Below the pieces are notes generated by a model. The model was not told the origin of the DNA and ran no database searches. It worked only from the letters and a program-made list of their open reading frames with translations. Source: Paracoccus gahaiensis (lineage in GTDB: Bacteria > Pseudomonadota > Alphaproteobacteria > Rhodobacterales > Rhodobacteraceae). Taken from it: a stretch of 64,000 nt of DNA. The first letter of the stretch is position 1. Each line of letters starts with the position of its first letter. This document shows positions 53,949-63,594 of the stretch, piece after piece. The position numbers and the translations under genes are program-made. Location: positions 1-64,000 of the forward strand of contig NZ_SUNI01000009.1 of the NCBI RefSeq assembly GCF_005048225.1, read 5' to 3'.

Positions 53949-54814
53949 GGATCACCGTCATCGGACTGGGCAACATGGGCGCGCCCATGGCCGCCAATCT
54001 GGCCGCCGCCGGGCATCAGGTCACGGGCTTCGACACGGCCGCGCCCATGCCCGAGGGCGTGAGCGCCGCCGCCAGTGCCGCCGAGGCCGTGCAAGGGGCC
54101 GACGCCGTCATCACCATGCTGCCCAATGGCGCCATCCTGCGCGCGGTGGCCGATCAGATCGTCCCGGCCATGCCGCCCGGGGCGCTGTTCTGCGACTGCT
54201 CGACCGTCGACGTGGACAGCGCCCGGGCCGTGGCCGATCAGGCGCGGGCAGCGGGGCTCGGGGCGCTGGACGCGCCGGTCTCGGGCGGGATCGGCGGGGC
54301 GCAGGCCGGGACGCTGACCTTCATGGTCGGAGGCAGCCCCCAGGATTTCGCGCGCATGGAGCCGCTGTTCGCGATCATGGGCCAGAAGGCGGTGCATTGC
54401 GGCGACAGCGGCGCGGGACAGGCCGCCAAGATCTGCAACAACATGATCCTGGGCGTGACCATGATCGCCACCTGCGAGGCCTTCGGGCTGGCCGACAGGC
54501 TGGGGCTGGACCGGCAGAAGATGTTCGACGTGGTCTCGACCAGCTCGGGCTACAGCTGGTCGATGAACGCCTATTGCCCGGCGCCGGGCGTGGGGCCGAC
54601 CTCGCCCGCCGACAACGACTATCGCCCCGGTTTCGCCTCCGAGCTGATGCTGAAGGACCTGACCCTGGCTCGGCAGGCCGCCGAGTCCTCGGGGGCCGAG
54701 ACGCCGATGGGGGCGATGGCCCGGCAGCTTTACGAGGATTTCGTGCAGCATCAGGGGGGCGCGGGGCGGGATTTCTCGGCCATGCTGACGCGCTTCCAGA
54801 CCGATCGTTCCTGA
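53945..54814 (+). CDS. mmsB: 3-hydroxyisobutyrate dehydrogenase
   Basis: This 289-residue enzyme has the NAD motif ITVIGLGNMGAPMAANL, ALDAPVSGGIGGAQAGTLTF, the catalytic Lys in GAGQAAKICNNMILG, and the C-terminal KDLTLA box. It oxidises 3-hydroxyisobutyrate to methylmalonate semialdehyde, the substrate of MmsA. The start overlaps the hydrolase stop (ATGA). Confidence 0.95.
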   Translation: MRITVIGLGNMGAPMAANLAAAGHQVTGFDTAAPMPEGVSAAASAAEAVQGADAVITMLPNGAILRAVADQIVPAMPPGALFCDCSTVDVDSARAVADQARAAGLGALDAPVSGGIGGAQAGTLTFMVGGSPQDFARMEPLFAIMGQKAVHCGDSGAGQAAKICNNMILGVTMIATCEAFGLADRLGLDRQKMFDVVSTSSGYSWSMNAYCPAPGVGPTSPADNDYRPGFASELMLKDLTLARQAAESSGAETPMGAMARQLYEDFVQHQGGAGRDFSAMLTRFQTDRS

Positions 54815-54859
54815 AAAACCGCTTGCCGGACGGGTTTAACTGATTTTTGATGTCTGCTC

Positions 54860-55198
54860 ATGACGGCAACTTCCCTCATCAGACGCCACCTTGTCAGGCG
54901 CCCGCGCAGGATCGGCTGCGCCCCGGGCCTTGTCGCGGCCATCGTCGCTCTGCTTGGGGAATCGAGTGCCGACGGGGCGCGGGCTCAGGACCCGGAAATC
55001 CTGCCAATCGTGGGGGAAACGCCCCGGCCTGATCAGATAAGCCCGATCGAGGATCCCGGAACGGTCGGTCTGGGCCCCGGCCATCCCGGCAGCTTCTATG
55101 CCATCGTGGCGGGCCATCTGGTGCGGATCGATGCGGCCAGCGGCCGGATCCAGTCCATCCTGAGGCCCCTGCCCGCCCCGCCGGCCCCGCCGGACTGA
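54860..55198 (+). CDS. Small exported protein, first of a related pair
   Basis: The 112-residue product has a basic N-terminus, then a hydrophobic export-type segment (GLVAAIVALLGESSADGARA) and a Pro-rich mature part. Its end, GSFYAIVAGHLVRIDAASGRIQSILRPL, resembles the end of the next protein (FAVLDGRLVRVHTETMQIRSVLRPI). The shared pattern YAIV-G-LVRID-I-S-LRP recalls small RcnB-like periplasmic proteins of Rhodobacteraceae. Ribosome site is weak. Confidence 0.6.
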   Translation: MTATSLIRRHLVRRPRRIGCAPGLVAAIVALLGESSADGARAQDPEILPIVGETPRPDQISPIEDPGTVGLGPGHPGSFYAIVAGHLVRIDAASGRIQSILRPLPAPPAPPD

Positions 55199-55290
55199 GG
55201 CTTTCCTGCCATATGCATGGCCGATATGTCTTGGCGCAGGGGAACAGTTGACCCGACGCCGGGTTGGACCCAGACAATCTCGAGGACAAG

Positions 55291-55626
55291 ATGACGCCAC
55301 TGCACCCCTTTGCTGCCGTGGCGGCAGGGGCCATCATGGGTCTTGCCGCTTTGACAGCACCCAATTCCGGGTCTGCGCCCCAGACCGACGCATGGCCGCC
55401 CTGTTCAAAGGCCTGTGTCGTCGCCGCCGCGACCGCCCTCGTCGCGGTCGGGGATGTCGCAGCCGAGGCGAAGCTGCACATGATCACCCATCCGGGCCGG
55501 TACGGCCTGTCCGAGCCCCCCAAGGGCGAACGCTTTGCCGTGCTGGACGGACGCCTGGTCCGCGTTCACACGGAAACCATGCAGATCCGGTCGGTCCTGC
55601 GGCCGATCACCCAGATTCTGGACTGA
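55291..55626 (+). CDS. Small exported protein, second of a related pair (RcnB-like end)
   Basis: This 111-residue protein has a signal-like N-terminus (AAVAAGAIMGLAALTAPNSG), a cysteine pair (CSKAC) and a C-terminal HPGRYGLSEPPKGERFAVLD followed by GRLVRVHTETMQIRSVLRPI, which parallels the neighbour upstream. GAGGACAAG precedes ATG 55291; a TTG at 55264 is less likely. It ends three bases before the convergent recN stop. Confidence 0.7.
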   Translation: MTPLHPFAAVAAGAIMGLAALTAPNSGSAPQTDAWPPCSKACVVAAATALVAVGDVAAEAKLHMITHPGRYGLSEPPKGERFAVLDGRLVRVHTETMQIRSVLRPITQILD

Positions 55627-55629
55627 CCC

Positions 55630-57276
55630 TCAGCCGTCCAGCAGGGCGCGCGCGGCCTCGGTCGCGGCCTCGGTCACCCGGTCCCCCGACAGCATCCGCC
55701 CGATCTCGTCCACGCGCTCGGGCGCGGACAGGGCCACGACCGTCGAGGTCGTCATGCCGTCCGTCACCGATTTCGACACCCGGAAATGCACGGCGCCCAA
55801 GGCCGCGACCTGCGGCGAATGGGTGATGACCAGCACCTGCGCACCCTCGGCCAGCGCCTGCAGGCGACGGCCCACGGCATCTGCGGTGGCCCCGCCCACG
55901 CCGCGGTCGATCTCGTCGAAGATCATCACCAGCGCATCGTTGCCGCGCGCGAGGCAGACCTTGAGCGCCAGAAGAAAGCGCGACAACTCCCCGCCCGAGG
56001 CGATCTTGTCCAAGGGCCCCGAGGGCGCGCCGGGGTTGGTGGCGACCGTGAAGGCGACCGTGTCGCGCCCCTCGGGGCCGGGCTCTCCGGGCGAGACGAC
56101 GGTCAGGAAGACCGCGCGCTCCATCTTCAGCGGCACCAGCTCGCCGGTCACGGCGGCGTCCAGCCGGACCGCGGCCTCGGTCCGGGCGGCGGTCAGCGCG
56201 GCGGCAGCGGTGTCATAGGCGGCCTCGGCCTCGCGGGCGGCGGACCGCAGCGCGGCCATCTGCGCCTCGCCGGCATCGATCCGCTCCAGCCGGTCGCGCA
56301 GTTGCCCGGCCAGACCGGCCAGATCGTCGGGCAGGATGTCGTGCTTGCGGGCCAGTGCGCGCAGGGCGAACAGCCGCTCCTCGGTGCTTTCCAGCGCGGA
56401 GGGGTCGAAGTCCAGCGCCGACAGCGCCTCCTCGATGCCCTGCGTCGCCTCGCCCAATTCGATCAGGGCGCGGGACAGGGCCGCCAGCGGCGCGTCCAGA
56501 CGACCCTCGGCCTGGGCTGCGGCCCCCTCCAGCCAGCGCGCGGCATCGACCATCGCGGTCTCGGCCCCGTTGCCGCCCAGCATCTGCAGGGCGCGGGCCA
56601 CGTCATCGCGGATGCGCTCGGCCCCCTGCATGGCGCGGCGGGCAATGTCCAGACGCTGCTCCTCGCCGGGCTCGGGCGACAGCTTGTCCAGCTCGGCCAC
56701 GGCGTGGCGCAGATACTCCTCCTCCTGCCGGGCGGCGGCCAGGGCGGCCTCGGCCTCGGCCAGCACCCGCGCCGTCTCGCGCCGCGCGGTCCAGGCGGCG
56801 CGCACGGGCGACAGATCCAGCGCCCCGAAGGCGTCCAGCAGGGCCCGGTGGCCGCGCGGGTTCAGAAGGCCCCGGTCGTCATGCTGGCCATGCAGTTCGA
56901 CCAGCACCTCGGACAGCTGCCGCAGCACCTCGCCCGACACGCGGCGGTCGTTCACCCAGCCCGTCTTGCGCCCGTCCAGCCCGTTCGTGCGGCGCAGGAT
57001 CAGCTCGCCCTCCTCGACGGTGATGCCGGCCCCGGACAGGATCTCGCGCGCGGGATGGATCTCGGGCAGATCGAAGACCGCCTGCACCTCGCCCTGCACC
57101 GCCCCCTGCCGCACCAGTTCGGCGCGCGAACGCCAGCCCAGCACGAAGCCCAGACAGTCCAGCAGGATCGACTTGCCCGCCCCCGTCTCGCCGGTCAGCA
57201 CGTTCAGGCCCGGACCGAAGGCCAGGTCCAGCCGGTCGATCAGCAGCATGTCGCGGATGTCGAGCGATCTCAGCAC
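55630..57276 (-). CDS. recN: DNA repair protein RecN
   Basis: This 548-residue SMC-like protein has Walker A NVLTGETGAGKSILLDCLGF, two coiled-coil arms rich in Ala, Glu and Arg in the middle, and a C-terminal half with the signature IASGGELSRFLLALK, Walker B VMIFDEIDRGVGG and ITHSPQVAALG. It acts in double-strand break repair. The start is GTG 57276. It is the last gene of the lpxC-bamD-recN group, with 25 bases to bamD. Confidence 0.96.
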   Translation of the reverse strand: MLRSLDIRDMLLIDRLDLAFGPGLNVLTGETGAGKSILLDCLGFVLGWRSRAELVRQGAVQGEVQAVFDLPEIHPAREILSGAGITVEEGELILRRTNGLDGRKTGWVNDRRVSGEVLRQLSEVLVELHGQHDDRGLLNPRGHRALLDAFGALDLSPVRAAWTARRETARVLAEAEAALAAARQEEEYLRHAVAELDKLSPEPGEEQRLDIARRAMQGAERIRDDVARALQMLGGNGAETAMVDAARWLEGAAAQAEGRLDAPLAALSRALIELGEATQGIEEALSALDFDPSALESTEERLFALRALARKHDILPDDLAGLAGQLRDRLERIDAGEAQMAALRSAAREAEAAYDTAAAALTAARTEAAVRLDAAVTGELVPLKMERAVFLTVVSPGEPGPEGRDTVAFTVATNPGAPSGPLDKIASGGELSRFLLALKVCLARGNDALVMIFDEIDRGVGGATADAVGRRLQALAEGAQVLVITHSPQVAALGAVHFRVSKSVTDGMTTSTVVALSAPERVDEIGRMLSGDRVTEAATEAARALLDG

Positions 57277-57301
57277 AAGACCGCCCGCGGCCGGATCATC
57301 A

Positions 57302-58150
57302 TTACAGCCAGCGCCCCTGAATGGTCTGCCGGTAGATGTTGCCCAGCCAGCTGTCGCCCTGCGCCTCGGGCGCCAGGCCGCGCCCGCGCAGCTGGCGGAA
57401 GGCGTCGTCGTAGAAGGGCGAGGACTGGAAGTTGTGGCCCAGGATCGCGCCCGCCGTCTGCGCCTCGTTCAGCAGGCCAAGCGCCAGATAGGCCTCGACC
57501 AGCCGCAGCAGCGCCTCGGGGGTCTGGGTGGTGGTCTGGAATTCCTCGACCACGACCCGGAAGCGGTTCACCGCCGCCGTGTAATGCCCCTGCTTGAGGT
57601 AGTAGCGCCCGATCTCCATCTCCTTGGCGGCCAGATGGTCGAAGGCCAGGTCGAACTTGAGGATCGAGCTGCGGGCATATTCGCTGTCGGGATATTGCTC
57701 GATCACCGTGCGCAGCCCCTGCAGCGCCTGAAAGGTCAGGCCCTGATCGCGGCCCACATCGTCGATCTGGTCGTAATAGGACAAGGCCAGCAGGTATTGC
57801 GCATAGGCCGCATCCTCGTCGCCGGGATAGCTGTCCAGAAAGCGCTGCGCCGCACCGCGCGCCTCTTCGTAATTGCCGGCGCGGTGATTGCCATAGGCCT
57901 GCATGATCAGTGCGCGCCGCGCCCATTCGGAATAGGGATAGAGCCGCTCGATCTCGCTGAAATAGAAGACGGCATCGTCGGGCTCGCCGCTGTTCTCCAG
58001 CTCGAACTCGCCGCGCTTGTAGATCTCCTCGGCGGTGAACTGGTCCAGGTTCTGGCGCAGGGCCGCATCGCGGTCGCCGGCGCAGCCCGTCAGGATCAGG
58101 CCCGCCAGCGCCGCAGCCATCACCGAAGCCGAAAATCTCGAGCCCGCCAT
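57302..58150 (-). CDS. bamD: Outer membrane assembly lipoprotein BamD
   Basis: This 282-residue lipoprotein has a signal with lipobox LTGCAGD and five TPR-like helical repeats (EEIYKRGEFELENSG, WARRALIMQAYGNHRAGNYEEA, EYARSSILKFDLAFDHLAAKEM). BamD is the essential partner of BamA in inserting outer membrane proteins. ATG 58150 has GGTGAAG upstream; a longer frame to 58210 lacks the signal at its start. Confidence 0.94.
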   Translation of the reverse strand: MAGSRFSASVMAAALAGLILTGCAGDRDAALRQNLDQFTAEEIYKRGEFELENSGEPDDAVFYFSEIERLYPYSEWARRALIMQAYGNHRAGNYEEARGAAQRFLDSYPGDEDAAYAQYLLALSYYDQIDDVGRDQGLTFQALQGLRTVIEQYPDSEYARSSILKFDLAFDHLAAKEMEIGRYYLKQGHYTAAVNRFRVVVEEFQTTTQTPEALLRLVEAYLALGLLNEAQTAGAILGHNFQSSPFYDDAFRQLRGRGLAPEAQGDSWLGNIYRQTIQGRWL

Positions 58151-58315
58151 CTTCACCCTGCCCTGCAATTTCTGCCGCCCCGCAACCCCTGGGGGCCGCG
58201 CTGCCGGCATCCTCTAGCACAGAACATCAGGGGGCGCAAAATGGCAATCCGTTGAATTCCGCATGGGCACCGGGCCGCACCCCGGCGGGGTGGCGCAACC
58301 GGGCCGCCGCGACTG

Positions 58316-59251
58316 TCACTCGGCGGCAATGGCCACGGCGGCGTTGTGCAGGACATAGCCTGCGACGCCGGCACCGGGCAGGCGATCTTCCAGTTCGGGG
58401 CTGCACCGCTCCCAGGTCCAGGCGGTGGGATCGGCGAACAGCGCCCGCAGCAGGCGGTTGGTCATCGCATGGCCGGCGCGGTGGCCGGTATAGCGCGCCA
58501 GCAGCGGCGCGCCCGCCAGCGCCAGATCGCCGGTGGCGTCCAGCATCTTGTGGCGCACGGCCTCGTCGGCATGGCGCAGCCCGCCGGGGGTCAGGATCCG
58601 CCCGCCATCGACCACGACCGCGTTCAGATAGGTGCCGCCCAAGGCCAGGCCGTTGCGGCGCATCGTGTCGACATCCGAGGCGCGGCAGAAGGTGCGGCTG
58701 TCGGCCAGTTCGCGCAGGAAGGCGCCATTGGCCATGTCCAGGCGCTTTTCCTGATGCCCGATCGCCGCATCGGTGAAGTCGATCTGAAAGTCGATCTCGA
58801 GGTGGTCGGCGGGCGAGAGGCGGGCGAAGGCCTCGCCCTCGCGGACCTCGACGGGACGCAGCACGCGGATGGCACGCAGGGGCGCGGCCTGACGGCGGAT
58901 GCCCACCTCCAGGATGCCCTGCACGAAGGGCGCGGCCGAGCCGTCCAGGATCGGGATCTCGGGGCCGTCGACCTCGACCAGCGCATTGTGGATGCCGGTG
59001 CCGGCCAGGGCCGCCATCACATGCTCGACCGTGGACAGGGTCACGCCCTGCCCGTTGTCCAGCAGCGTGCACAGCTTCGACGGTGTGACATGGTCCCACA
59101 GCGCGGGGATCTCGACGGCGGGGGTCAGGTCGGTGCGGCGGAAGACGATGCCATGGCCGGGACGCGCGGGATGCAGGGTCAGCCGGGCGACGGCGCCGGA
59201 ATGCAGCCCCACGCCCGTGAATGTCACCTTGTCTTTCAGCGTCGCCTGCAT
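58316..59251 (-). CDS. lpxC: UDP-3-O-acyl-GlcNAc deacetylase
   Basis: This 311-residue zinc enzyme does the first committed step of lipid A synthesis. Family parts are KDKVTFTGVGLHSGAVARLT, the metal histidine in STVEHVMAALAGTGI, DGSAAPFVQGI, RTFCRASDVDTMRRNGLALGG and the second metal set in RHADEAVRHKMLDATGDLAL (HKxLD). ATG 59251 has GGCAG upstream. It is between ftsZ and bamD, the usual alphaproteobacterial order. Confidence 0.96.
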   Translation of the reverse strand: MQATLKDKVTFTGVGLHSGAVARLTLHPARPGHGIVFRRTDLTPAVEIPALWDHVTPSKLCTLLDNGQGVTLSTVEHVMAALAGTGIHNALVEVDGPEIPILDGSAAPFVQGILEVGIRRQAAPLRAIRVLRPVEVREGEAFARLSPADHLEIDFQIDFTDAAIGHQEKRLDMANGAFLRELADSRTFCRASDVDTMRRNGLALGGTYLNAVVVDGGRILTPGGLRHADEAVRHKMLDATGDLALAGAPLLARYTGHRAGHAMTNRLLRALFADPTAWTWERCSPELEDRLPGAGVAGYVLHNAAVAIAAE

Positions 59252-59422
59252 GATCTGCCTGCCTTCCGGATTCGTCGTCTTCGGGCCAGGTGCCCGTGTC
59301 ATTCCAGCTAGGCGCGCCCCGGGCCGCGTTCAATTAACGTTTTGTGACGGGGTGAAACATTCCCCCCTGATCCGGCCGCAACCTGGGGGTGTTTCGACAT
59401 AAACCATTAGGTTCAAATAAGA

Positions 59423-59447
59423 AAAGGGCCGCGTGATGCGGCCCTTT
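59423..59447 (-). terminator. Terminator of ftsZ
   Basis: AAAGGGCCGC (59423-59432) and GCGGCCCTTT (59438-59447) form a perfect 10-bp stem with a five-base loop; on the minus strand a T-run follows. It separates ftsZ from lpxC. Confidence 0.9.
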
Positions 59448-59480
59448 GGGTCTGCGGATGTGCCGGCTTCGTGAAGCGGA

Positions 59481-61070
59481 TCAGTTGGCCTGACGACGCA
59501 GGAAGGCCGGAATCTCGACATTGTCCTGCGGGCTGTCGGGGCTGGCCAGGTCGTCGAAATCGGTGTCCTGCTGGCGGGCACGGACGGCGACCCGCTCGTT
59601 CACGCGCTCGGCGATCGACGAGGACGAGGGCTTCTGGCCACCCTGGTCGGACCCGTGACCGGCCATGCGCTCCAGCATCCGGCCCAGACCGCTCATGCGG
59701 CTGTTGGGGGCGGGCGCGGGTTGCGCGGGCTGGGGCTGGGGCTGGGCTGCGGCGCGGCCGTGATTGTCCACGGCGCGGCGCAGGCGGTCCATGACCTCGG
59801 GCGCGGGCTGGCCGGGACGGCTTCCGCCGGGCGCACGGGGGGCCACGAAGGCCGAGGCGTCATCCTCGATCCGCACGGCCGGCGTCTGGCGGGCATTGTC
59901 GCGGGGCTGGTAGGCCGGCTGCGGCATGTCCTCTTCGGCGCGGCTGTCGGCCCGCAGCGGCGCATCGGCCTGAGCCGAGGGCGCGACGACGCGGCGCGGC
60001 GGGATCTGCGGCTCGTCCTGCTGCGCGGCCTGGCCGACCGAGGGGTTCTGCGTCAGCGGCGCGGCCATGCTGCGGCGAGGCGAGGGCGTTTCAGCCACGG
60101 CCACGGCGGCATCGATGCCGGTGGCGACGACCGAGACGCGGATCGCGCCGTCCATGTCCGGGTCCAGCGTCGAGCCGACGATGATGTTGGCATCGCTGTC
60201 CACCTTGTCGCGGATGACATTGGCAGCCTCGTCCAGCTCGAACAGGGTCATGTCATAGCCGCCGGTGATGTTGATCAGCACGCCGCGGGCGCCGTTCAGG
60301 CTGATCTCGTCCAGCAGCGGGTTGGCGATGGCGCGTTCGGCAGCTTCCTGAGCGCGGTTCTCGCCCGAGGCCTCGCCGGTGCCCATCATCGCCTTGCCCA
60401 TCTCGTCCATCACCGCGCGCACGTCGGCAAAGTCGAGGTTGATCAGGCCCGGGCGGACCATCAGGTCGGTCACGCCCTTCACGCCCTGGTACAGCACATC
60501 GTCGGCCATCGCGAAGGCGTCGGTGAAGGTGGTCTTTTCGTTCGCCAGACGGAAGAGGTTCTGGTTCGGAATGATGATCAGCGTGTCCACGACCTTCTGC
60601 AGGGCCTCGACGCCCTCCTCGGCCTGGCGCATCCGCTTGGTGCCCTCGAACTGGAAGGGCTTGGTCACGACGCCGACGGTCAGGATGCCCATCTCGCGGG
60701 CGGCCTGGGCGATGATCGGGGCCGCACCGGTGCCGGTGCCGCCGCCCATGCCGGCGGTAATGAAGCACATATGCGCGCCCATCAGGTGATCGACGATGTC
60801 CTCGATCGTCTCTTCGGCGGCCTTGGCGCCGATGGTCGGCTTGGCGCCGGCACCCAGACCTTCGGTGACCTTTGGGCCCATCTGGATGCGGCTGGTCGCG
60901 CGGCTCTGCTGCAGCGCCTGCGCGTCGGTGTTGGCGACGACGAACTCGACACCGTCAAGCTGCTTCTGAATCATGTTGTTGACGGCGTTACCGCCCGCGC
61001 CCCCGACACCGAACACGGTGATGCGCGGCTTCAGTTCTTCTTCGTCATTCATCATCAGATTGAGGTTCAT
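59481..61070 (-). CDS. ftsZ: Cell division protein FtsZ
   Basis: This 529-residue tubulin homologue forms the Z ring. It has [20 protein letters not shown], the GTP-binding [14 protein letters not shown] (tubulin signature at 109-115), the T7 loop region [20 protein letters not shown], a C-terminal disordered linker of about 190 residues and the conserved end [14 protein letters not shown] that binds FtsA. The linker is long, as in other alphaproteobacteria. The gene has its own terminator and a 225-base gap upstream. Confidence 0.98.
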   Translation of the reverse strand: MNLNLMMNDEEELKPRITVFGVGGAGGNAVNNMIQKQLDGVEFVVANTDAQALQQSRATSRIQMGPKVTEGLGAGAKPTIGAKAAEETIEDIVDHLMGAHMCFITAGMGGGTGTGAAPIIAQAAREMGILTVGVVTKPFQFEGTKRMRQAEEGVEALQKVVDTLIIIPNQNLFRLANEKTTFTDAFAMADDVLYQGVKGVTDLMVRPGLINLDFADVRAVMDEMGKAMMGTGEASGENRAQEAAERAIANPLLDEISLNGARGVLINITGGYDMTLFELDEAANVIRDKVDSDANIIVGSTLDPDMDGAIRVSVVATGIDAAVAVAETPSPRRSMAAPLTQNPSVGQAAQQDEPQIPPRRVVAPSAQADAPLRADSRAEEDMPQPAYQPRDNARQTPAVRIEDDASAFVAPRAPGGSRPGQPAPEVMDRLRRAVDNHGRAAAQPQPQPAQPAPAPNSRMSGLGRMLERMAGHGSDQGGQKPSSSSIAERVNERVAVRARQQDTDFDDLASPDSPQDNVEIPAFLRRQAN

Positions 61071-61295
61071 CTTGTCCGCCTGTTTTCGCTGCCTGGCTGT
61101 CGGGCGCGAGTTTTCCGCTCGAATCCCTTTTATTTAACCCTGATCGTATCCATTCGGGCCAGTTGCGTCACCCGAAAAAAGGGAAACTGCCGCAAAATCT
61201 GGCCTGCCTGCACGTGGCTATCGGCGGTATCTTGCCAAGTGCCCAGAATGTGGTGGCGAGTGCCCCACAGACCCCTATTCCGCGTGTCCCGTCGC

Positions 61296-62630
61296 CTACC
61301 AGTTGTTCTTGAACCAGCGATAGGCCCTGCGCAGGCTGCGCGCCGGATAGCGGTCGGCGAGCATTTCGAAGTCCCACCACTCGTCCTGCGGATGTGCGGC
61401 AAACAGCGCCAGCCCCACCGCGCTGGAGAAGCTGGGATCGGTCAGCTGATGGGCCAGACCGTCGATGCGCAGGGGCCGCCCGCAGCGCACGTTCGGCCCC
61501 AGGATGCGGGTCGCCAGACCGTCCAGACCGGGGATCTGGCTGCCGCCGCCGGTCAGCACGATCTGCTGGCTGGGCATGCAGTCGAAGCCCGCCGCGTCCA
61601 GCACCTCGCGGACATGTTCCAGGATCTCCTCGACCCGGGGGCGCATGACGCCGATCACGTCGGCGCGGCTGACCTGGCGGCGGTCGGCCTCCCAATCGCC
61701 GGTCTCGCCGCCCACGTCGATCATGTCGCGGTCGTCGCGGCCCGTCGCCTCGACGCCGCCGTTCAGGGTCTTCAGCCGCTCGGCCAGCGGCAGGTTCACC
61801 CGCAGCCCCTGCGCGATGTCCTGGGTGATCAGATTGCCGCCGATGGGCACGTGATCGGAAAAGATCATGTGCTTCTTGATGAAGATCGACACGCCTGTGC
61901 CGCCGCCACCGAAATCGATGCAGGCCGAGCCCAGCTCCTGCTCGTCCTCGACCAGGCTGGCGCGGGCCGAGGCATAGGGCGCCGAGGCGATGCCCGCCAG
62001 CTCCAGATCGCAGCGGCGGATGCATTGCACCAGGTTGCCGATCACGTCGCCATCCACGGTCAGCACATGCATGTCGCAGAACAGCTTGTTGCCCAGATGG
62101 TCGCGCGGATCGGCCAGGTTGCTGCGGTTGTCGACGGCAAAGTTCACCGGCTGCGCGTGCAGGACCTCGCGCCCGCGCCCGAAATCGGGCGGATCGCAGG
62201 CGGCCAGCGCCTGCGCGACGTCCTGATCGCCGACCTTGCCCGAAGCCAAGGTGATCTCTCCGGCCAGCCCGTAGGAGGAGGGGCGCCCGCCCGACAGGCA
62301 GGCGATGACGTGATCGACGCGCACCCCCGCGACCTTCTGCGCGGCGGCGACGACGGTGCGGATGGCGCGCTCGGTCTCGGCCATGGTCTCGATCTCGCCG
62401 CGCCGCATGCCGCGCGAGCGGGTCGAGGCGGCGCCGATGACGCGGAAGTTCACCTGCCCCGCCATCGGGCCCACGCCATCGGTTTCCCGGAAGGTGCCGG
62501 TCCCGTCAAAGCGCAGCACGAGGCAGGCGATCTTCGAGGTGCCGATGTCCAGGATGCCGATGACGCCCCGCTGCAGGGCGGCCCCGCGCATGTTCCGCAT
62601 CGCGCGTTGGGTCTGATACAGATCTGCCAT
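61296..62630 (-). CDS. ftsA: Cell division protein FtsA
   Basis: This 444-residue actin-like protein tethers FtsZ to the membrane. It has the phosphate-1 motif GVIGILDIGTSKIACLV, the 1C domain, CIDFGGGGTGVSIF (phosphate 2), IVLTGGGSQIPGLDGLA (adenosine), and a C-terminal amphipathic end rich in Arg/Trp (SLRRAYRWFKNNW) that would anchor it. ATG 62630. It starts 19 bases after ftsQ. Confidence 0.95.
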   Translation of the reverse strand: MADLYQTQRAMRNMRGAALQRGVIGILDIGTSKIACLVLRFDGTGTFRETDGVGPMAGQVNFRVIGAASTRSRGMRRGEIETMAETERAIRTVVAAAQKVAGVRVDHVIACLSGGRPSSYGLAGEITLASGKVGDQDVAQALAACDPPDFGRGREVLHAQPVNFAVDNRSNLADPRDHLGNKLFCDMHVLTVDGDVIGNLVQCIRRCDLELAGIASAPYASARASLVEDEQELGSACIDFGGGGTGVSIFIKKHMIFSDHVPIGGNLITQDIAQGLRVNLPLAERLKTLNGGVEATGRDDRDMIDVGGETGDWEADRRQVSRADVIGVMRPRVEEILEHVREVLDAAGFDCMPSQQIVLTGGGSQIPGLDGLATRILGPNVRCGRPLRIDGLAHQLTDPSFSSAVGLALFAAHPQDEWWDFEMLADRYPARSLRRAYRWFKNNW

Positions 62631-62649
62631 TCGCCGTTCCCTCATCTGA

Positions 62650-63594
62650 TCAGCCTTCGGTCTCTTCGGGCAGTACCGTGCCATCCGGCGCCAGCAGCGG
62701 CAGGCCGCGTGCGGTGCGCACCGTGTTGCGCGCATCGATGCCAAGGCGCAGCACCGGGCGCTGCGGATCGCGCAGATCGACGGTGACGATGTCACGGCCC
62801 AGCATGTCCTCGGCCCGGTCCAGCGCGATGGCGGCCTCCAGCGCGATCACCGCGCCGGTCTCGGGCAGCAGGATGCGCTGGCCGTGATCCAGCACCAGAT
62901 CCCACCGCCGCTCGCCGCGCCGCACCAGCCCGCGCACGCGGGGCAGGATCGGCCCCGCCGCGTCGAACAGTGCCAGCGCCTCGACGGTGGCCAGATCGGC
63001 GCCCTCGCCCGAGATCATCGGCAGTTCCGGACGCACCTCGCGCGAGGTGACGCTAGCGACCCGGTGGCCGCCCGCATCCAGCATGTCGATGCCGCGCGCA
63101 TGGCGCCACAGGATCGCGGGATCGCGCTCCTTGACCACTGCCGACAGGACGCCGCCGGGCTTGACGCGCAGGTCGATCGTCTCGATCGCGTCCAGCTGCA
63201 TCACCTGAAGCCGCAGCGCCGCCAGGTCGATGTCGAAGCTGGAGGCCGGCAGGTCCACCGGCAGCATGGCCCGCAGCGCGCGGTCCACGACCGGCGAGGC
63301 GCCCTCGATCGTCATTACCCGGACCTGGAATTCGTCGCGGCTCTGCACCTTGGTCACGACCGAGGTGACGTTGTCGGTCAGCATCGCACGGCGATCCTCG
63401 TCGGCCAGCCACAGCCCGCCCACCAGCGCGAGCAGGAAGGCGGGCACGCCCACCCGCAGCACCCGGCGGTAGAGGGGCTTCAGCCACATCCGTTCCAGCC
63501 GGTATTTCAGGCGCGAGGGAGCGGGATCGCGCTTCTGGCGGGGGCCGGGCGGGGTCACCTGCTTGCCGGGGCGGTGGTCGATCACGATCGGCAC
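62650..63594 (-). CDS. ftsQ: Cell division protein FtsQ
   Basis: This 314-residue bitopic protein has a basic cytoplasmic N-terminus (about 45 residues), a membrane helix ([17 protein letters not shown]), a POTRA domain ([37 protein letters not shown] part) and the beta domain ([20 protein letters not shown]). It links FtsA/FtsZ with FtsB/FtsL. GTG 63594 lies inside the end of ddl with GGAGG upstream, so the two are co-translated. Confidence 0.92.
   Translation of the reverse strand: MPIVIDHRPGKQVTPPGPRQKRDPAPSRLKYRLERMWLKPLYRRVLRVGVPAFLLALVGGLWLADEDRRAMLTDNVTSVVTKVQSRDEFQVRVMTIEGASPVVDRALRAMLPVDLPASSFDIDLAALRLQVMQLDAIETIDLRVKPGGVLSAVVKERDPAILWRHARGIDMLDAGGHRVASVTSREVRPELPMISGEGADLATVEALALFDAAGPILPRVRGLVRRGERRWDLVLDHGQRILLPETGAVIALEAAIALDRAEDMLGRDIVTVDLRDPQRPVLRLGIDARNTVRTARGLPLLAPDGTVLPEETEG

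Noticed and set aside
59655..62786. Very long open frame on the plus strand opposite ftsZ and ftsA
   Set aside because: Long antisense frames are common in GC-rich DNA with biased third positions. Its protein is repetitive His/Gln/Arg/Gly without family character, while the minus strand encodes clear FtsZ and FtsA.
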